Below, piece after piece: positions 35,518-44,937 of a stretch of 64,000 bases of DNA. The notes beneath the pieces are model-generated. The model searched no databases, had not been told where the DNA came from, and worked only from the letters and a program-made list of their open reading frames with translations. A program made the translations under genes and the position numbers. The DNA lies in the IMG/VR virus record IMGVR_UViG_3300002835_000047, positions 53,887-117,886 of that record, one strand, 5' to 3'. How positions within the stretch are numbered: position 1 is the first letter of the stretch; every line of letters starts with the position of its first letter. The stretch comes from a virus.

Positions 35518-36518
35518 AAATTTAAATATTCAGGTTTAATTGAAACTGTAAAATTGTAAATCTCACGATTTGTAATGCGTATTTCTTTCCTGGCAACTTT
35601 TTCCAAGTAAATAAAAGCTTCAGAGTTTAAATCATTATTTTTTTTTAATTCTTCTATAAATTCTCCAGGATACAAATGCTTATAGTCATATTTATTATTA
35701 TCAATCCAAAATTGTACATCTTTGTTTCTAGTAAATTTATATCTTATATCAGTATCACAAGTTCTGTAAAGCGCCCATAAAAAATGATAATTTTTAGATT
35801 GATCAATTGTAGGAATTATTTTACCGGCAATTTCTAAATCATCTGTGTTAGAACTAGAAATCATACCTTTTAAAAGATCCAAAAGTTTTTCATCTAAAGC
35901 TACTAGATTAGTTGAGTTATTTAAAATTGAATTAATATTTAAAACATCTTGTACAACATTAGTATCAATAAGGTATGCAATTTCTATTGCTTTACTTTTA
36001 ACAAGAAACACTTGGGCATACCAGGTTTTAGTATAACCAAAATTGTTTGCTTTTCTAACAACCCAATCGTGCTTAGAACAAAGTAAACTTTTAGCTTTAT
36101 TATTATACTTATAAGAAAAAGCAGAAAATGCATTACCTTTTATAAATAATGATGTTATATTAGGTATAGTTTTACCATGAAACTCAAATTCTAAATTATC
36201 ATGTGTGATGATAAAATCAGAGGTCAAATGATTATTTGACAGTTTGAGTTTTTTATTTTTAATTTCATGTTTTACTCTATCTAATGAAACAGGGCATCTA
36301 TTTAATAAATAACCAGATTTTAAGTTTGACATTCCATTAGTTATTTTGTCTTTACTTAAAATATTATAAATACGATCATAGTCGTATTCATTTAAAATTA
36401 TATAAGGCTCACTTGTATCCATTGTATTAGAAGGCACCTCCATATAGGAGGCACCTTCTAAATTAAAATGGGCTAAAGCATTAAGATTAAATCCTTCATC
36501 GTTTTTAGTTAAGCTCAT
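35514..36518 (-). CDS. Hypothetical protein (block with MoxR/VWA)
   Basis: 334 residues. The N-terminal half is mixed beta, the C-terminal half helical with H-F-L-W-A-L-Y-R-T. Three bases downstream of the MoxR gene. No family recognised. Confidence 0.55.
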   Translation of the reverse strand: MSLTKNDEGFNLNALAHFNLEGASYMEVPSNTMDTSEPYIILNEYDYDRIYNILSKDKITNGMSNLKSGYLLNRCPVSLDRVKHEIKNKKLKLSNNHLTSDFIITHDNLEFEFHGKTIPNITSLFIKGNAFSAFSYKYNNKAKSLLCSKHDWVVRKANNFGYTKTWYAQVFLVKSKAIEIAYLIDTNVVQDVLNINSILNNSTNLVALDEKLLDLLKGMISSSNTDDLEIAGKIIPTIDQSKNYHFLWALYRTCDTDIRYKFTRNKDVQFWIDNNKYDYKHLYPGEFIEELKKNNDLNSEAFIYLEKVARKEIRITNREIYNFTVSIKPEYLNL

Positions 36519-36521
36519 AGT

Positions 36522-37793
36522 TTAAATCATTGTCATTTTCATAATCTCAGAATCCATCATCATTTTATTAAATTTCTGTTTGTTACCGTTAAAGATTGTT
36601 CTTACAATTAGATATTTCAAATCATTTGTAAAATAATCTTTAGTAGATAATGCAATCAAACGGTCAATTATCTTTTGTGTAACAACATTTTCTTTTGCAT
36701 AAACAAGTGCGTAATTACACAATCTTGTAGCTAAAGTAGAAGCAATATCTGCTCTATAAGTAGTATTTTTTCCAATACAACCAGAAAGAGCTCCTAAAAT
36801 ATAACTTTCATTTTCATTAAGTAATAAATCTTTAGGTGAAACAAGTTTGTCCAATTTATTATTAATAAATATAGTAAACATGCTTGCAAAAGTATCTCCG
36901 ACTGAACCTTCACCTATCATTTGAATAAGAGAAAGATTATCATCAAAAGATTCAATACTTGAAATTGAATTAAAAAATGTAGTAATAGATCTAGCATTTG
37001 TTTCTGTAGTAACTAACTCCGGATGCAAAAGCAAAAAGTTAATACAACGTGAATCAATACCTGCATCTTCAGCCCAACGTGCCCATACATTTATATCAAA
37101 CTTTAAGTTTGCTGTAATGTAGCGTGTCTTTTGTGCATTATCGATGGAATTTACCATGTAATCCCCGTTATCCGGATTAGATGTCAAAATGATATGCCAA
37201 TCTTTAGGTAGAGACCATGAAATATAAGTTTGCCTATCTATCAATTCCATTACAGCTTGAATAAATCTTATATCCGCACGGTTCCAGTCATCAAGAAGTA
37301 AAATACCACCTTCTTTTTTATCAGCAATCCATTCCGGTGCACAATATGACATTCTGTTCTTACCGGTCATTTTATATCCATTTTTAAGATATTCAGTTAC
37401 GGCAAGTTCATCAACCCAAACACCCACTTTTTTTACTACTGTAGGTGAATTAAGTTGACTTATATTATTTGCTGCAGCAGATTTTTGGGCCGAGGTAAAG
37501 TTAACTGTATTGTCATCAGCTTGTACTTGTTTTTCTATATACATTTGAAACTGCCTTACCGGAAAACCAACCAAGTCACCAAGTTCCTCAATTTGAGCAA
37601 GATTTAGCTTAACAAAATTCAGTTGCTTTTCAGCTGCTATTTCAACAATAGTAGATGTTTTGCCAATACCCGATTCACCCATTACTTCAATAGCAACAGA
37701 AGGTTTTTTATTAGATTGCAAAAATCTATTATTTTCAATAATATGATTGACAAAATTTTTTAGTTCATCAATGTTTAGATTTACTTGTGCCAT
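36522..37793 (-). CDS. MoxR-type AAA+ ATPase
   Basis: 423 residues. Walker A G-E-S-G-I-G-K-T (about 34-41), Walker B G-I-L-L-L-D-D-W-N (about 165-175), sensor I-L-T-S-N-P. Asp-Asp in Walker B replaces the usual D-E. MoxR ATPases work with VWA partners to remodel protein or insert metal ions; the next gene downstream is exactly such a partner. Confidence 0.8.
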   Translation of the reverse strand: MAQVNLNIDELKNFVNHIIENNRFLQSNKKPSVAIEVMGESGIGKTSTIVEIAAEKQLNFVKLNLAQIEELGDLVGFPVRQFQMYIEKQVQADDNTVNFTSAQKSAAANNISQLNSPTVVKKVGVWVDELAVTEYLKNGYKMTGKNRMSYCAPEWIADKKEGGILLLDDWNRADIRFIQAVMELIDRQTYISWSLPKDWHIILTSNPDNGDYMVNSIDNAQKTRYITANLKFDINVWARWAEDAGIDSRCINFLLLHPELVTTETNARSITTFFNSISSIESFDDNLSLIQMIGEGSVGDTFASMFTIFINNKLDKLVSPKDLLLNENESYILGALSGCIGKNTTYRADIASTLATRLCNYALVYAKENVVTQKIIDRLIALSTKDYFTNDLKYLIVRTIFNGNKQKFNKMMMDSEIMKMTMI

Positions 37794-37802
37794 TTTTTTT
37801 GT

Positions 37803-38978
37803 TTAGTTTAGTTTAATTGTTTTACCTGGTAGATCATAAGTAATTGTTGAAATACTACTTAGTACCCATAATGTATTATTTGGACAATTTACAGGTGCAC
37901 TACATTCACCATCTGTCAAATATATAAGAGCTGTATATTTAGATTTATTACTGTTAAAGTGATCAATTACAGGTTGAAAACTTGTTCCACCACGACCTTT
38001 TATAGTTAAATCTTTTTTTGGATTAAAAACTTCTACAGAATTTAGATTTGTATCACACTGAGCAACTGTAATAACATGACCTGTTTTATGCATATGAACC
38101 AATTCTTTTGTAAATTCTTTTAATTCATCTGTACTTACAGATCCAGAAGTATCTATTCCAACTAAAATATTGTTTTTATGTTTAATTTTTAAGCCTGGAT
38201 TTTCAATATAACGTTTGTTAAATTTTCTTTTTAATTTTTTCGTATATACAATAACAGACTTACCAACAAATCTCCTGAGATACCCACGCCAATCAAATTT
38301 TGGTGGATCAATTGTATTAATCTTATCTATAATTTCCGATAGTTCTCCAGGAATTATACCTTGTTTTTTAAGTATATTGTCTGAAGTTTCTTTTAACTGG
38401 TGATCAATTTGCTTTTTTATTAGTTTCTTTTCAGAATCAGATAAATTTTCAAACTCATCCCAAGTTTTATGACTATACATACTATCACCTTCCATCTGAC
38501 TTAAAATATTATTTAAAGTCTCTGATGTTCCATCTTGTTTTGCTTGCTGAAGGAGATCGTAGTAAATTTTTGTACCGGCTTTTACAGGTAATTTTAAATC
38601 CGAGAATGTACTTAAAGTTAAACCACCAGTTGGTAAATAACTTTCATCAATATATTGATTTATTTCTAAATCTGCGGCAATATTAAAAAGATCTTTATCA
38701 TTAAATGAATCTCTTAATATAAGATGTCCAAATGCAATATGCAGTAACTCATGTTTTAATAAACCATGCGTATGGTCATCAGATAAACCATTAACAAATG
38801 TTGGATTTATTGAAAGTTGTACACCTATTCCATTTTTACTAACACCTGCAGTTGGTATATCTTCCCTATATGTTTTGTTTAATCCAATTAAAAATAAACC
38901 ATAAAAGGGCTCTGTGAATATTAAATTTTTTGATATTTTTGATATTCTATCAGAAATTTTATTGAGGTTATTACTCAT
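37803..38978 (-). CDS. VWA-domain protein with metallopeptidase-like N-terminus (DUF2201-type)
   Basis: 391 residues. N-terminal H76-E-L-L-H80 with H85, a zincin-like site; C-terminal VWA domain with MIDAS D276-T-S-G-S. This two-domain plan is DUF2201-type and pairs with MoxR AAA+ proteins, as in the neighbouring gene. Possible role: ATP-driven protein remodelling or proteolysis, inferred from context. Confidence 0.75.
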   Translation of the reverse strand: MSNNLNKISDRISKISKNLIFTEPFYGLFLIGLNKTYREDIPTAGVSKNGIGVQLSINPTFVNGLSDDHTHGLLKHELLHIAFGHLILRDSFNDKDLFNIAADLEINQYIDESYLPTGGLTLSTFSDLKLPVKAGTKIYYDLLQQAKQDGTSETLNNILSQMEGDSMYSHKTWDEFENLSDSEKKLIKKQIDHQLKETSDNILKKQGIIPGELSEIIDKINTIDPPKFDWRGYLRRFVGKSVIVYTKKLKRKFNKRYIENPGLKIKHKNNILVGIDTSGSVSTDELKEFTKELVHMHKTGHVITVAQCDTNLNSVEVFNPKKDLTIKGRGGTSFQPVIDHFNSNKSKYTALIYLTDGECSAPVNCPNNTLWVLSSISTITYDLPGKTIKLN

Positions 38979-38989
38979 AAATTTTAATA

Positions 38990-39325
38990 TTATTTGTTAT
39001 TTTGATATTTCAATTGTTTATCATAAATATTAATAACCGTATATTTAAAATATTTTAGTAAATTAGGATTTGTAGAACCCAGATTTTTTAATTTTATTTT
39101 TGAATTAAGATTATTTAAATCTAAACCTTCTTTATCAAGATTGAAATGTTCTCTAAATTCTACTTTTTTTGGAATAGAGTTAATATTTTTATAAAGTAAT
39201 TCACAAAAAACACGAGATACTTTTAGATTTTCTATATTTGATACTGCAATTGAAAAATCATCATTATCCGCGTTAAGCATTGTAGTTAATGTTAAAAGCG
39301 TTTGGTAATCTAAACTATCATTCAT
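38990..39325 (-). CDS. Hypothetical protein
   Basis: 111 residues, acidic helical start, basic C-terminus (Y-D-K-Q-L-K-Y). Overlaps RusA by 4 bases. Unknown. Confidence 0.5.
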   Translation of the reverse strand: MNDSLDYQTLLTLTTMLNADNDDFSIAVSNIENLKVSRVFCELLYKNINSIPKKVEFREHFNLDKEGLDLNNLNSKIKLKNLGSTNPNLLKYFKYTVINIYDKQLKYQNNK

Positions 39326-39708
39326 TTTACTTTAGGTTTTTTTTTAGGATTTATTTCAATTATTACACCCGGTTTTGTTTTATTATACTGATAATCAAAA
39401 AATACAGGTTTAATTAAATCAGCGTTATCATCAGGAATCCAACCATAAGTAACCATATCATCTTGCACAGTTTGAGCAGGATTGATATAATCAAATTTAT
39501 GTCTGGTGCCTCTAATAAAGGTTAGTCCTATTTCTATAGGTAAATCATGTTTTGCCAATTCAGCCTTAAACTTTTCAGCATATTCCAAATAATATTTTTT
39601 TGAATATTTTCTGTAATTGACAACTGTTTTACTTGCAATAAAATATTTACCTGTCCAACGCCTTCCATTTTTAGAAGAAGGTACGTTACCTGGTATAAAA
39701 AATTTCAT
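39322..39708 (-). CDS. rusA: RusA-like Holliday junction resolvase
   Basis: 128 residues. Start I-P-G-N-V-P-S-S-K-N-G-R (RusA beta-strand with substrate-binding Lys), then F-D-Y-I-N-P-A-Q-T-V-Q-D-D-M and D-D-N-A-D, giving the acidic residues of the active site. Would cut Holliday junctions formed during recombination-dependent replication. Overlaps primase by 4 bases. Confidence 0.8.
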   Translation of the reverse strand: MKFFIPGNVPSSKNGRRWTGKYFIASKTVVNYRKYSKKYYLEYAEKFKAELAKHDLPIEIGLTFIRGTRHKFDYINPAQTVQDDMVTYGWIPDDNADLIKPVFFDYQYNKTKPGVIIEINPKKKPKVK

Positions 39709-40673
39709 TCTTTTTTCAATATGGTTTTTAAAGTTGTTGTTAATATAGTTTTTGTTTTGTCATAACCAAATTCTTTTAAAGAATCTGATATATCCTTACT
39801 CATTTCAAGAAAAGTACCATCAATATTATAAACATCTCTATATTTTTGAATAGCATTTAAACCTGCTTTATCATTATCAAAAAGAGTTATAATTTTTTTG
39901 TACTTAATCATTAAATTTTCAATTATATAGGCTTTAATTAGTGTATTTTCACTGTCCGGCGCTATAACATCTAAATTATAACCAAAACTTCTGAGACACA
40001 TTGCATCTTTTAGCGAAGAGCAAATGACTAAGTAAGGATGATTATAGTCTAGTTGATCTAAACCTTGTATGTAAGGTTTAATCTTCAGAAATTTATTTTT
40101 CTTAAACGGCTGATATATCTTGTATGCCTCATTAGAACTATCGCAATAAGCATAAATATATTCAGTTTGGATGTTTATTTTAGTATTTGTATCTCTACAA
40201 ATTTCAAAATCCAATACTGGTTTTACATTATATTTTTCGAGTAAAGTTTTTCCAATTCTGTAAGAAAGCCAATATTTTGCATCATTTGTATTCCAATCTC
40301 TAAACTTTATATTTGTTACTTGCCATTTAGAGTCAAAATTTAATTCATAGTTTGTAATAGTATTGTTTTTACCAAAACTATTGTAATCATTTACAATTTT
40401 ATTACAGGCATTTGAATAATCAATATCAAACATTTCCATGACCAGTGTAATCTTGTCACCATATTTTCCGGATGAAAAGTCTTTAAAATAGTATTGGTTT
40501 TCTTTTTTATTTACATAAATGCAAAAACTTGGTGTTTTTTCTAAAGGATTCCAAATAGATTTAAGTTTTACAGATTGACCTTTAAGATCTTCCTCTAAAT
40601 TTAAATAATATTTAAAAGCCCAGTAACTTGGTACTTGATTTATTTCAAAAATAATGTTTTTTGTACTATACAT
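39705..40673 (-). CDS. DnaG-type primase with TOPRIM; zinc-less N-terminus
   Basis: 322 residues. The TOPRIM acidic motif L-F-D-N-D-K-A-G (about 255-262) marks a DnaG-type catalytic centre. The N-terminal region keeps the CHC2 scaffold (W-N-P-L-E-K-T-P-S-F, Y-F-K-D-F-S-S-G) but lacks the zinc-binding Cys/His residues. Makes primers for the family B polymerase. A terminator separates it from the SSB-like gene upstream, so it needs read-through or a separate promoter. Confidence 0.75.
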   Translation of the reverse strand: MYSTKNIIFEINQVPSYWAFKYYLNLEEDLKGQSVKLKSIWNPLEKTPSFCIYVNKKENQYYFKDFSSGKYGDKITLVMEMFDIDYSNACNKIVNDYNSFGKNNTITNYELNFDSKWQVTNIKFRDWNTNDAKYWLSYRIGKTLLEKYNVKPVLDFEICRDTNTKINIQTEYIYAYCDSSNEAYKIYQPFKKNKFLKIKPYIQGLDQLDYNHPYLVICSSLKDAMCLRSFGYNLDVIAPDSENTLIKAYIIENLMIKYKKIITLFDNDKAGLNAIQKYRDVYNIDGTFLEMSKDISDSLKEFGYDKTKTILTTTLKTILKKE

Positions 40674-40680
40674 AAAATTA

Positions 40681-40709
40681 AAAAGAGCAGGCTATTAACC
40701 TGCTCTTTT
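40681..40709 (-). terminator. Rho-independent terminator
   Basis: Perfect 11-bp stem AAAAGAGCAGG/CCTGCTCTTTT with 7-base loop, ending in a T-run on both strands. It follows the SSB-like gene by 20 bases. Confidence 0.8.
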
Positions 40710-40729
40710 ACATTTTTAAATATTAAAAA

Positions 40730-41392
40730 CTAGAGTTCAAAATCATCTCCAGAATTTACTGGTGCTTCAAAAGTATCAACTCGATTAGCTTCTTTTTTCA
40801 CAAATTTCCTTACATGTTCATCATAGTTGAATGTAATTAATCTGCTAGATTCAGAATTAAGACTTTCCATTGGTACACCATTTTTAGAAATGCGGGGCAA
40901 ATGCAAATCTACATTGATATAGCCTTCGGTGTTTTCCCATTCTCTACCACCAATACAAGCATTAATGTACTCCGTGTTTTTAAAAATGGTTTTACACTTG
41001 TCCATAAAGGCATCAATTGTATCAACATTGATATCATCCACTTCATTTCTCTTACCGGTTACATCTGCAAGAAAAGCAATAGATTTCAAAATTTCTTGAT
41101 CTTTATTGATTTTTCTACCGTTATCTAGAACAGCATCCTTAAACGGATAAGGTGTCATCCTTACTTTTCCAACTTGGCCTTTGTAACGAGGACCATTTGG
41201 ATTTGCGGCATCTATTAGAAATCCTTGAAATTCGCCGTTTATAGGCTCACTTTCAACATTCAAAACAATATTGAATGAGTTTTTGTCATAAGGAGTTGCC
41301 TCAAAAGATAGACTGTTAATTTTGATTTTACAGTTACCAGGTGAAAGAACTGGACTTACACGATTTGATGAAACATTTTTTGTACTTAGCAT
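40730..41392 (-). CDS. SSB-like protein with acidic F-E-L tail
   Basis: 220 residues. Beta-rich body and a C-terminus that turns acidic and ends G-D-D-F-E-L, like the acidic-aromatic tail through which SSBs recruit partners. It lies between the Sak4-like ATPase and the primase, the usual place of crAss-like SSB. OB-fold not directly visible to me, so function is from tail and context. A strong terminator directly follows. Confidence 0.6.
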   Translation of the reverse strand: MLSTKNVSSNRVSPVLSPGNCKIKINSLSFEATPYDKNSFNIVLNVESEPINGEFQGFLIDAANPNGPRYKGQVGKVRMTPYPFKDAVLDNGRKINKDQEILKSIAFLADVTGKRNEVDDINVDTIDAFMDKCKTIFKNTEYINACIGGREWENTEGYINVDLHLPRISKNGVPMESLNSESSRLITFNYDEHVRKFVKKEANRVDTFEAPVNSGDDFEL

Positions 41393-41409
41393 TTTTTTTG
41401 GTTTAAAGG

Positions 41410-42093
41410 TTAATTTTCATATTTTTTAATGCATTCTTTTACAAATGCCAAATCATTAGGAATAAATTCCTGATCAAACATTTCCATTGGTGTTTTACAT
41501 GTTGTTTCACCATCTGTTTTGGTTGCAAACACGTATGATAAACTACCATCTTCTTGTTTAATTACTTTACCGAATAATACAATTGAGAATAGACCCTCTA
41601 ATGTAAGAGCATTATCAATCATTTTACCCACTGTTTTAGCTTTAATTTTTCTTTTACCATTAATATCCGTGCTATCTTCAGAATGGGTCAGAAAAAATAT
41701 ATATAAGTCCTCTCTCAAGTCTTTAGGATATTTTGCTACTGCAGCTAGATTAGCTGCAATAGATGTAAATTTATCATATCCCTTTTCAGACGCTTTATCA
41801 AAGTACTCAAAGCTTGACATATACTGCCAGTCATCAATAATTAAATTTTTGATATGTGGCATTTTTTCATTTACGTGGGCCATTGTTTTCATAACACCGG
41901 GCCCTGAAGATACATTTACTAAATTTCCATCTGGATTTTCTTTGTTTAACGTTTTATATTTACTCTTCCAACCTTTAAATGGTAAAGGTTTATTTGCAAT
42001 ATTAACAATTACTGTTTCTTTTGGATCTAAATTCCTGATGGATGTTGATTTACCAGAACCAGATTCTGCGATCACTAATATACTATGTGCCAT
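41410..42093 (-). CDS. Sak4-like RecA-fold ATPase
   Basis: 227 residues. P-loop A-E-S-G-S-G-K-S-T, Walker B N-L-I-I-D-D-W, then F-F-L-T-H-S-E sensor. Sequence style and size fit the AAA_24/Sak4 single-strand annealing ATPases. Works with the SSB-like protein next to it in recombination and replication. Confidence 0.75.
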   Translation of the reverse strand: MAHSILVIAESGSGKSTSIRNLDPKETVIVNIANKPLPFKGWKSKYKTLNKENPDGNLVNVSSGPGVMKTMAHVNEKMPHIKNLIIDDWQYMSSFEYFDKASEKGYDKFTSIAANLAAVAKYPKDLREDLYIFFLTHSEDSTDINGKRKIKAKTVGKMIDNALTLEGLFSIVLFGKVIKQEDGSLSYVFATKTDGETTCKTPMEMFDQEFIPNDLAFVKECIKKYEN

Positions 42094-42103
42094 GTTTATT
42101 TTT

Positions 42104-42634
42104 TTACTTTTTTTTAATTAATTCTTTGATTTCAGTTAAAACTCCAGTAATTCTATCTAAAGCATCTACTATGCCAATATTAGAATATTTCCATTCTGGG
42201 TTTTCAATTTCATTATCGGAAACTTTACTTTGATTCTTTTTTTTACCTCTGTTTGTAATATCATTAATTATTTTTAACTCACTTACAGGTACTAAGTATC
42301 TTTGAAAACCAGCGTTAGATACAATTAGCTCATATTCATCTGACCAAAAGGGATTGTGTCTAAACAAATATAGAGTTCTTTTTGGGTCTTCACATTCATA
42401 AGCGCTACTTACAAATTCAGTATAAATATCTTGTGTTTTTTGTAACTCACTGGCAAAGAAACTAATGTGTAGTTCATCTTTACCTGGAGGTCTGTATGCC
42501 ATTTTGGGTATAAATATAGCATCACTAATATGTTCTGCGTCAAAATAAGGTTGATGTTCTTGTCTTAATTCTAAGACTTTCAATCTTCTTTCGTCAGATG
42601 TAATTTGATTTTCTTTACTTTTTGTATTAATCAT
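42104..42634 (-). CDS. Hypothetical protein
   Basis: 176 residues, charged start and end, C-terminal amphipathic helix with T-E-I-K-E-L-I-K-K-K. Overlaps the helicase gene by 4 bases. Position suggests a replisome accessory factor; not recognised. Confidence 0.5.
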   Translation of the reverse strand: MINTKSKENQITSDERRLKVLELRQEHQPYFDAEHISDAIFIPKMAYRPPGKDELHISFFASELQKTQDIYTEFVSSAYECEDPKRTLYLFRHNPFWSDEYELIVSNAGFQRYLVPVSELKIINDITNRGKKKNQSKVSDNEIENPEWKYSNIGIVDALDRITGVLTEIKELIKKK

Positions 42635-43581
42635 CTTGATTGTGTTTGAGGTGTTGGTATTTCTATAATCTCCATTGTACTAAATAAACCTTTAAAGAAA
42701 CTTATTCTAGTATCTCCATTTCTAGCTTTTAAAAAATGAAATACTAAAACACTGTCATCTTCAATTACATATCGGTCCGGACCATAAAATCTAATTTTTC
42801 TATGCGCCGGTCTGTTTATGCCAATTAAATTATCTGCATGTTGCAGCATAGCATCTGATCCAAATATGTCTTGTTCTGTAATATAATTACCATATTTACC
42901 ATCTATTGCTCTTTCTGGGTCCTCTACATTTCTATTTAATTGAGATAAAGTTATAAATAAACAGGGATAATCTCTTTTACATTGAGTAAAAAATTCACCA
43001 AGTTCAAATAAAGTATCTAGTCTATCTTTTTGGTAAGGAGCTTTTTTGACAAGTAATGTATGATCAAGTGTTATTATTGTTTTTTTACCTTTATGGTAAT
43101 TCATATATAAATCAATTTGATCACGCATTTGATTTACTGTAAGCGGTGTTCCTATTACATCAATAGGATACTTTACTCTCTTTTTAGCGTATTCATAGCA
43201 TTGATTTATAGTGCTGTCTAAAACTCTTGAACCTGAAGCACTGGTTAATTCTTTATATGATTTACCGGTTATAGAAGTAAATTCTCTAATTGCGGAATTT
43301 CTGCCAACCATCTCAAACTGAAACTCTAATACTCTGTAATCATCATTTGGATTAAGAGCAAAAGATTCTCTTATGATTTGGTCTTTAATTAAAGTTTTAC
43401 CTGAACCGGGTCTTGCGGCAATAACTGTAAGGCTATTCCATTCTAAACCATCAACTGTTGCATCATTAAATTTTGGCCAGGGAGTATGGATAGATTTGTC
43501 ATTTCCGGCTTGTCTATTCTTAATATATTTTAATGCTTCATTGAAAGATGCGTGTTGACCATCCCATAGTTTTTCACTCAT
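42631..43581 (-). CDS. DnaB-type replicative helicase (RecA-like domain)
   Basis: 316 residues, only the C-terminal ATPase part of DnaB. Walker A A-A-R-P-G-S-G-K-T, Walker B I-I-T-L-D-H, then L-F-I-T-L-S-Q-L-N-R and G-S-D-A-M-L-Q-H-A-D, both typical of DnaB family. The N-terminal primase-interaction domain is missing, as in several phage helicases. Would unwind the fork with the polymerase and primase here. Confidence 0.8.
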   Translation of the reverse strand: MSEKLWDGQHASFNEALKYIKNRQAGNDKSIHTPWPKFNDATVDGLEWNSLTVIAARPGSGKTLIKDQIIRESFALNPNDDYRVLEFQFEMVGRNSAIREFTSITGKSYKELTSASGSRVLDSTINQCYEYAKKRVKYPIDVIGTPLTVNQMRDQIDLYMNYHKGKKTIITLDHTLLVKKAPYQKDRLDTLFELGEFFTQCKRDYPCLFITLSQLNRNVEDPERAIDGKYGNYITEQDIFGSDAMLQHADNLIGINRPAHRKIRFYGPDRYVIEDDSVLVFHFLKARNGDTRISFFKGLFSTMEIIEIPTPQTQSR

Positions 43582-44195
43582 ACTACTTTTTCTTTAAAGA
43601 AACTTTGATTAGTAGTATCAACACCATCTCTAGTTAAATCACAATAATCGGCCAATGTTGATTTTTTTACTTTATGTTTGTCTTGTTTAGAAATAAAGTA
43701 TTGACTTGTCATCATATACAAGTAATTATTACTTGCATATTCTTTTACATACATTTCTGTTGCTTTATGTACTTCTTCCCATGTATAATCAAAAGTAGCA
43801 AAAAACCATCTGAAAGATTCAGACAATGCTTTAGTATTATTTCTAGCCGGCATACCACTTGGTAATTTTGCTTTAGGAAAAATACATCTATACTTTTCTA
43901 TATTTTCCAAAAAATCTTTACCCATAATCTGGGTATTTGTTCTTGCTTTAGCTTTTATAAAGAAGTTGTCTAACATATAGATAAAGTTCATTCCTTTATC
44001 TGTTATTGTTAGTTGCTTATTGCTAGCAACATTACTATCTTTTGTATATACTATAAACTCAGCATAGACAAGTTGTTCTATACATTTATTTGCATTAACA
44101 TAAGGACAGTTAACGCTTTCTCTAACAGAGAATAAAAATAAACATGCATCTGGTGATATTTTATTCTCTAAAATTTTTTGGAGTAGTTCCCACAT
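43578..44195 (-). CDS. Hypothetical replication-block protein, possible winged helix
   Basis: 205 residues. The first 75 residues look like a winged helix (L-F-L-F-S-V-R-E-S-V...C-I-E-Q-L-V-Y-A-E-F-I-V-Y); the rest is helical. Its stop overlaps the DnaB start, so a helicase-loading or initiation role is possible. Not certain. Confidence 0.5.
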   Translation of the reverse strand: MWELLQKILENKISPDACLFLFSVRESVNCPYVNANKCIEQLVYAEFIVYTKDSNVASNKQLTITDKGMNFIYMLDNFFIKAKARTNTQIMGKDFLENIEKYRCIFPKAKLPSGMPARNNTKALSESFRWFFATFDYTWEEVHKATEMYVKEYASNNYLYMMTSQYFISKQDKHKVKKSTLADYCDLTRDGVDTTNQSFFKEKVV

Positions 44196-44205
44196 AAAAA
44201 CAAAT

Positions 44206-44892
44206 TTACCAATCTATAGGGGTTTTCCCAAGTTTTTCCAGCTTTTTATTTATATCAATAAAAAGATTATTACTATTCCAAGTACCTTTTGAATATGCAG
44301 CTGAAGCTGGATGTGACACTTTTATTATATCTAAATTATATAAAGTATTAGACCATTCTTCGGCTTTTTTGCCTAAAAGAACTGCTATACAATCTTTATG
44401 ATTATTATTGATATGGTTTAAAAAAAATGACGTGAATCCTTTCCATATATGATAGTGACTACCAATTTCATTAACTCTACAAGTAAGTGCCGTATTATAC
44501 ATAATTATACCCTGTCGGGTCCACTTTTGTAGGTTTGGGTCTCTTTTATACCCATCCGGGTACATTTTTTCAATTTCATTAAATATATACCTTAATGATG
44601 GTTGTTCCTTCATTGTTTTACTACAACTGAACGCAATACCATCAGCTACATCTGGTTGTGGATAGGGATCCTGACCAATGATAATTACTTTTATATTATC
44701 CGGAGGACATGTTAATATGCCATTAAAACATTCTTTAAATCTTGGTGTTGATACAAAACCATTCTTTTTTTCTTCTATTAAATAATCTATAAGTATAGAA
44801 AATTCAAGCTGATTAAGAAAGAAATTTAATAAATGCCAGTTATGACTTAAAAATAATTCTGATAACTTTTCTTTTATTTCTGTTATATGCAT
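44206..44892 (-). CDS. ung: Uracil-DNA glycosylase, family 1
   Basis: 228 residues. Catalytic loop G73-Q-D75-P-Y77 and the C-terminal H194-P-A-S-A-A-Y-S (in place of H-P-S-P-L-S), with the intervening F-N-E-I-E-K-M-Y. Removes uracil from DNA; complements the dNTP-pool genes. It shares a short divergent promoter region with the lone plus-strand gene. Confidence 0.88.
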   Translation of the reverse strand: MHITEIKEKLSELFLSHNWHLLNFFLNQLEFSILIDYLIEEKKNGFVSTPRFKECFNGILTCPPDNIKVIIIGQDPYPQPDVADGIAFSCSKTMKEQPSLRYIFNEIEKMYPDGYKRDPNLQKWTRQGIIMYNTALTCRVNEIGSHYHIWKGFTSFFLNHINNNHKDCIAVLLGKKAEEWSNTLYNLDIIKVSHPASAAYSKGTWNSNNLFIDINKKLEKLGKTPIDW

Positions 44893-44912
44893 GTATATCT
44901 TGTATTTATATG

Positions 44913-44920
44913 TATATTTG
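44913..44920 (+). promoter_or_regulatory. Predicted -7 box (TATATTTG)
   Basis: TATATTTG 17 bases before the ATG of the lone plus-strand gene in a 45-base divergent gap. Same consensus as the boxes at 32823 and 55526. Confidence 0.45.
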
Positions 44921-44937
44921 TTTAAATTAAAAATAAA

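Noticed and set aside
36429-36459. Inverted repeat AGAAGG...CCTTCT
   Set aside because: Lies within the coding part of the 35514 gene and is imperfect; no regulatory context.
41519-42121. 200-residue plus-strand frame
   Set aside because: It is antisense to the Sak4-like ATPase with clear Walker motifs; no start context or family.
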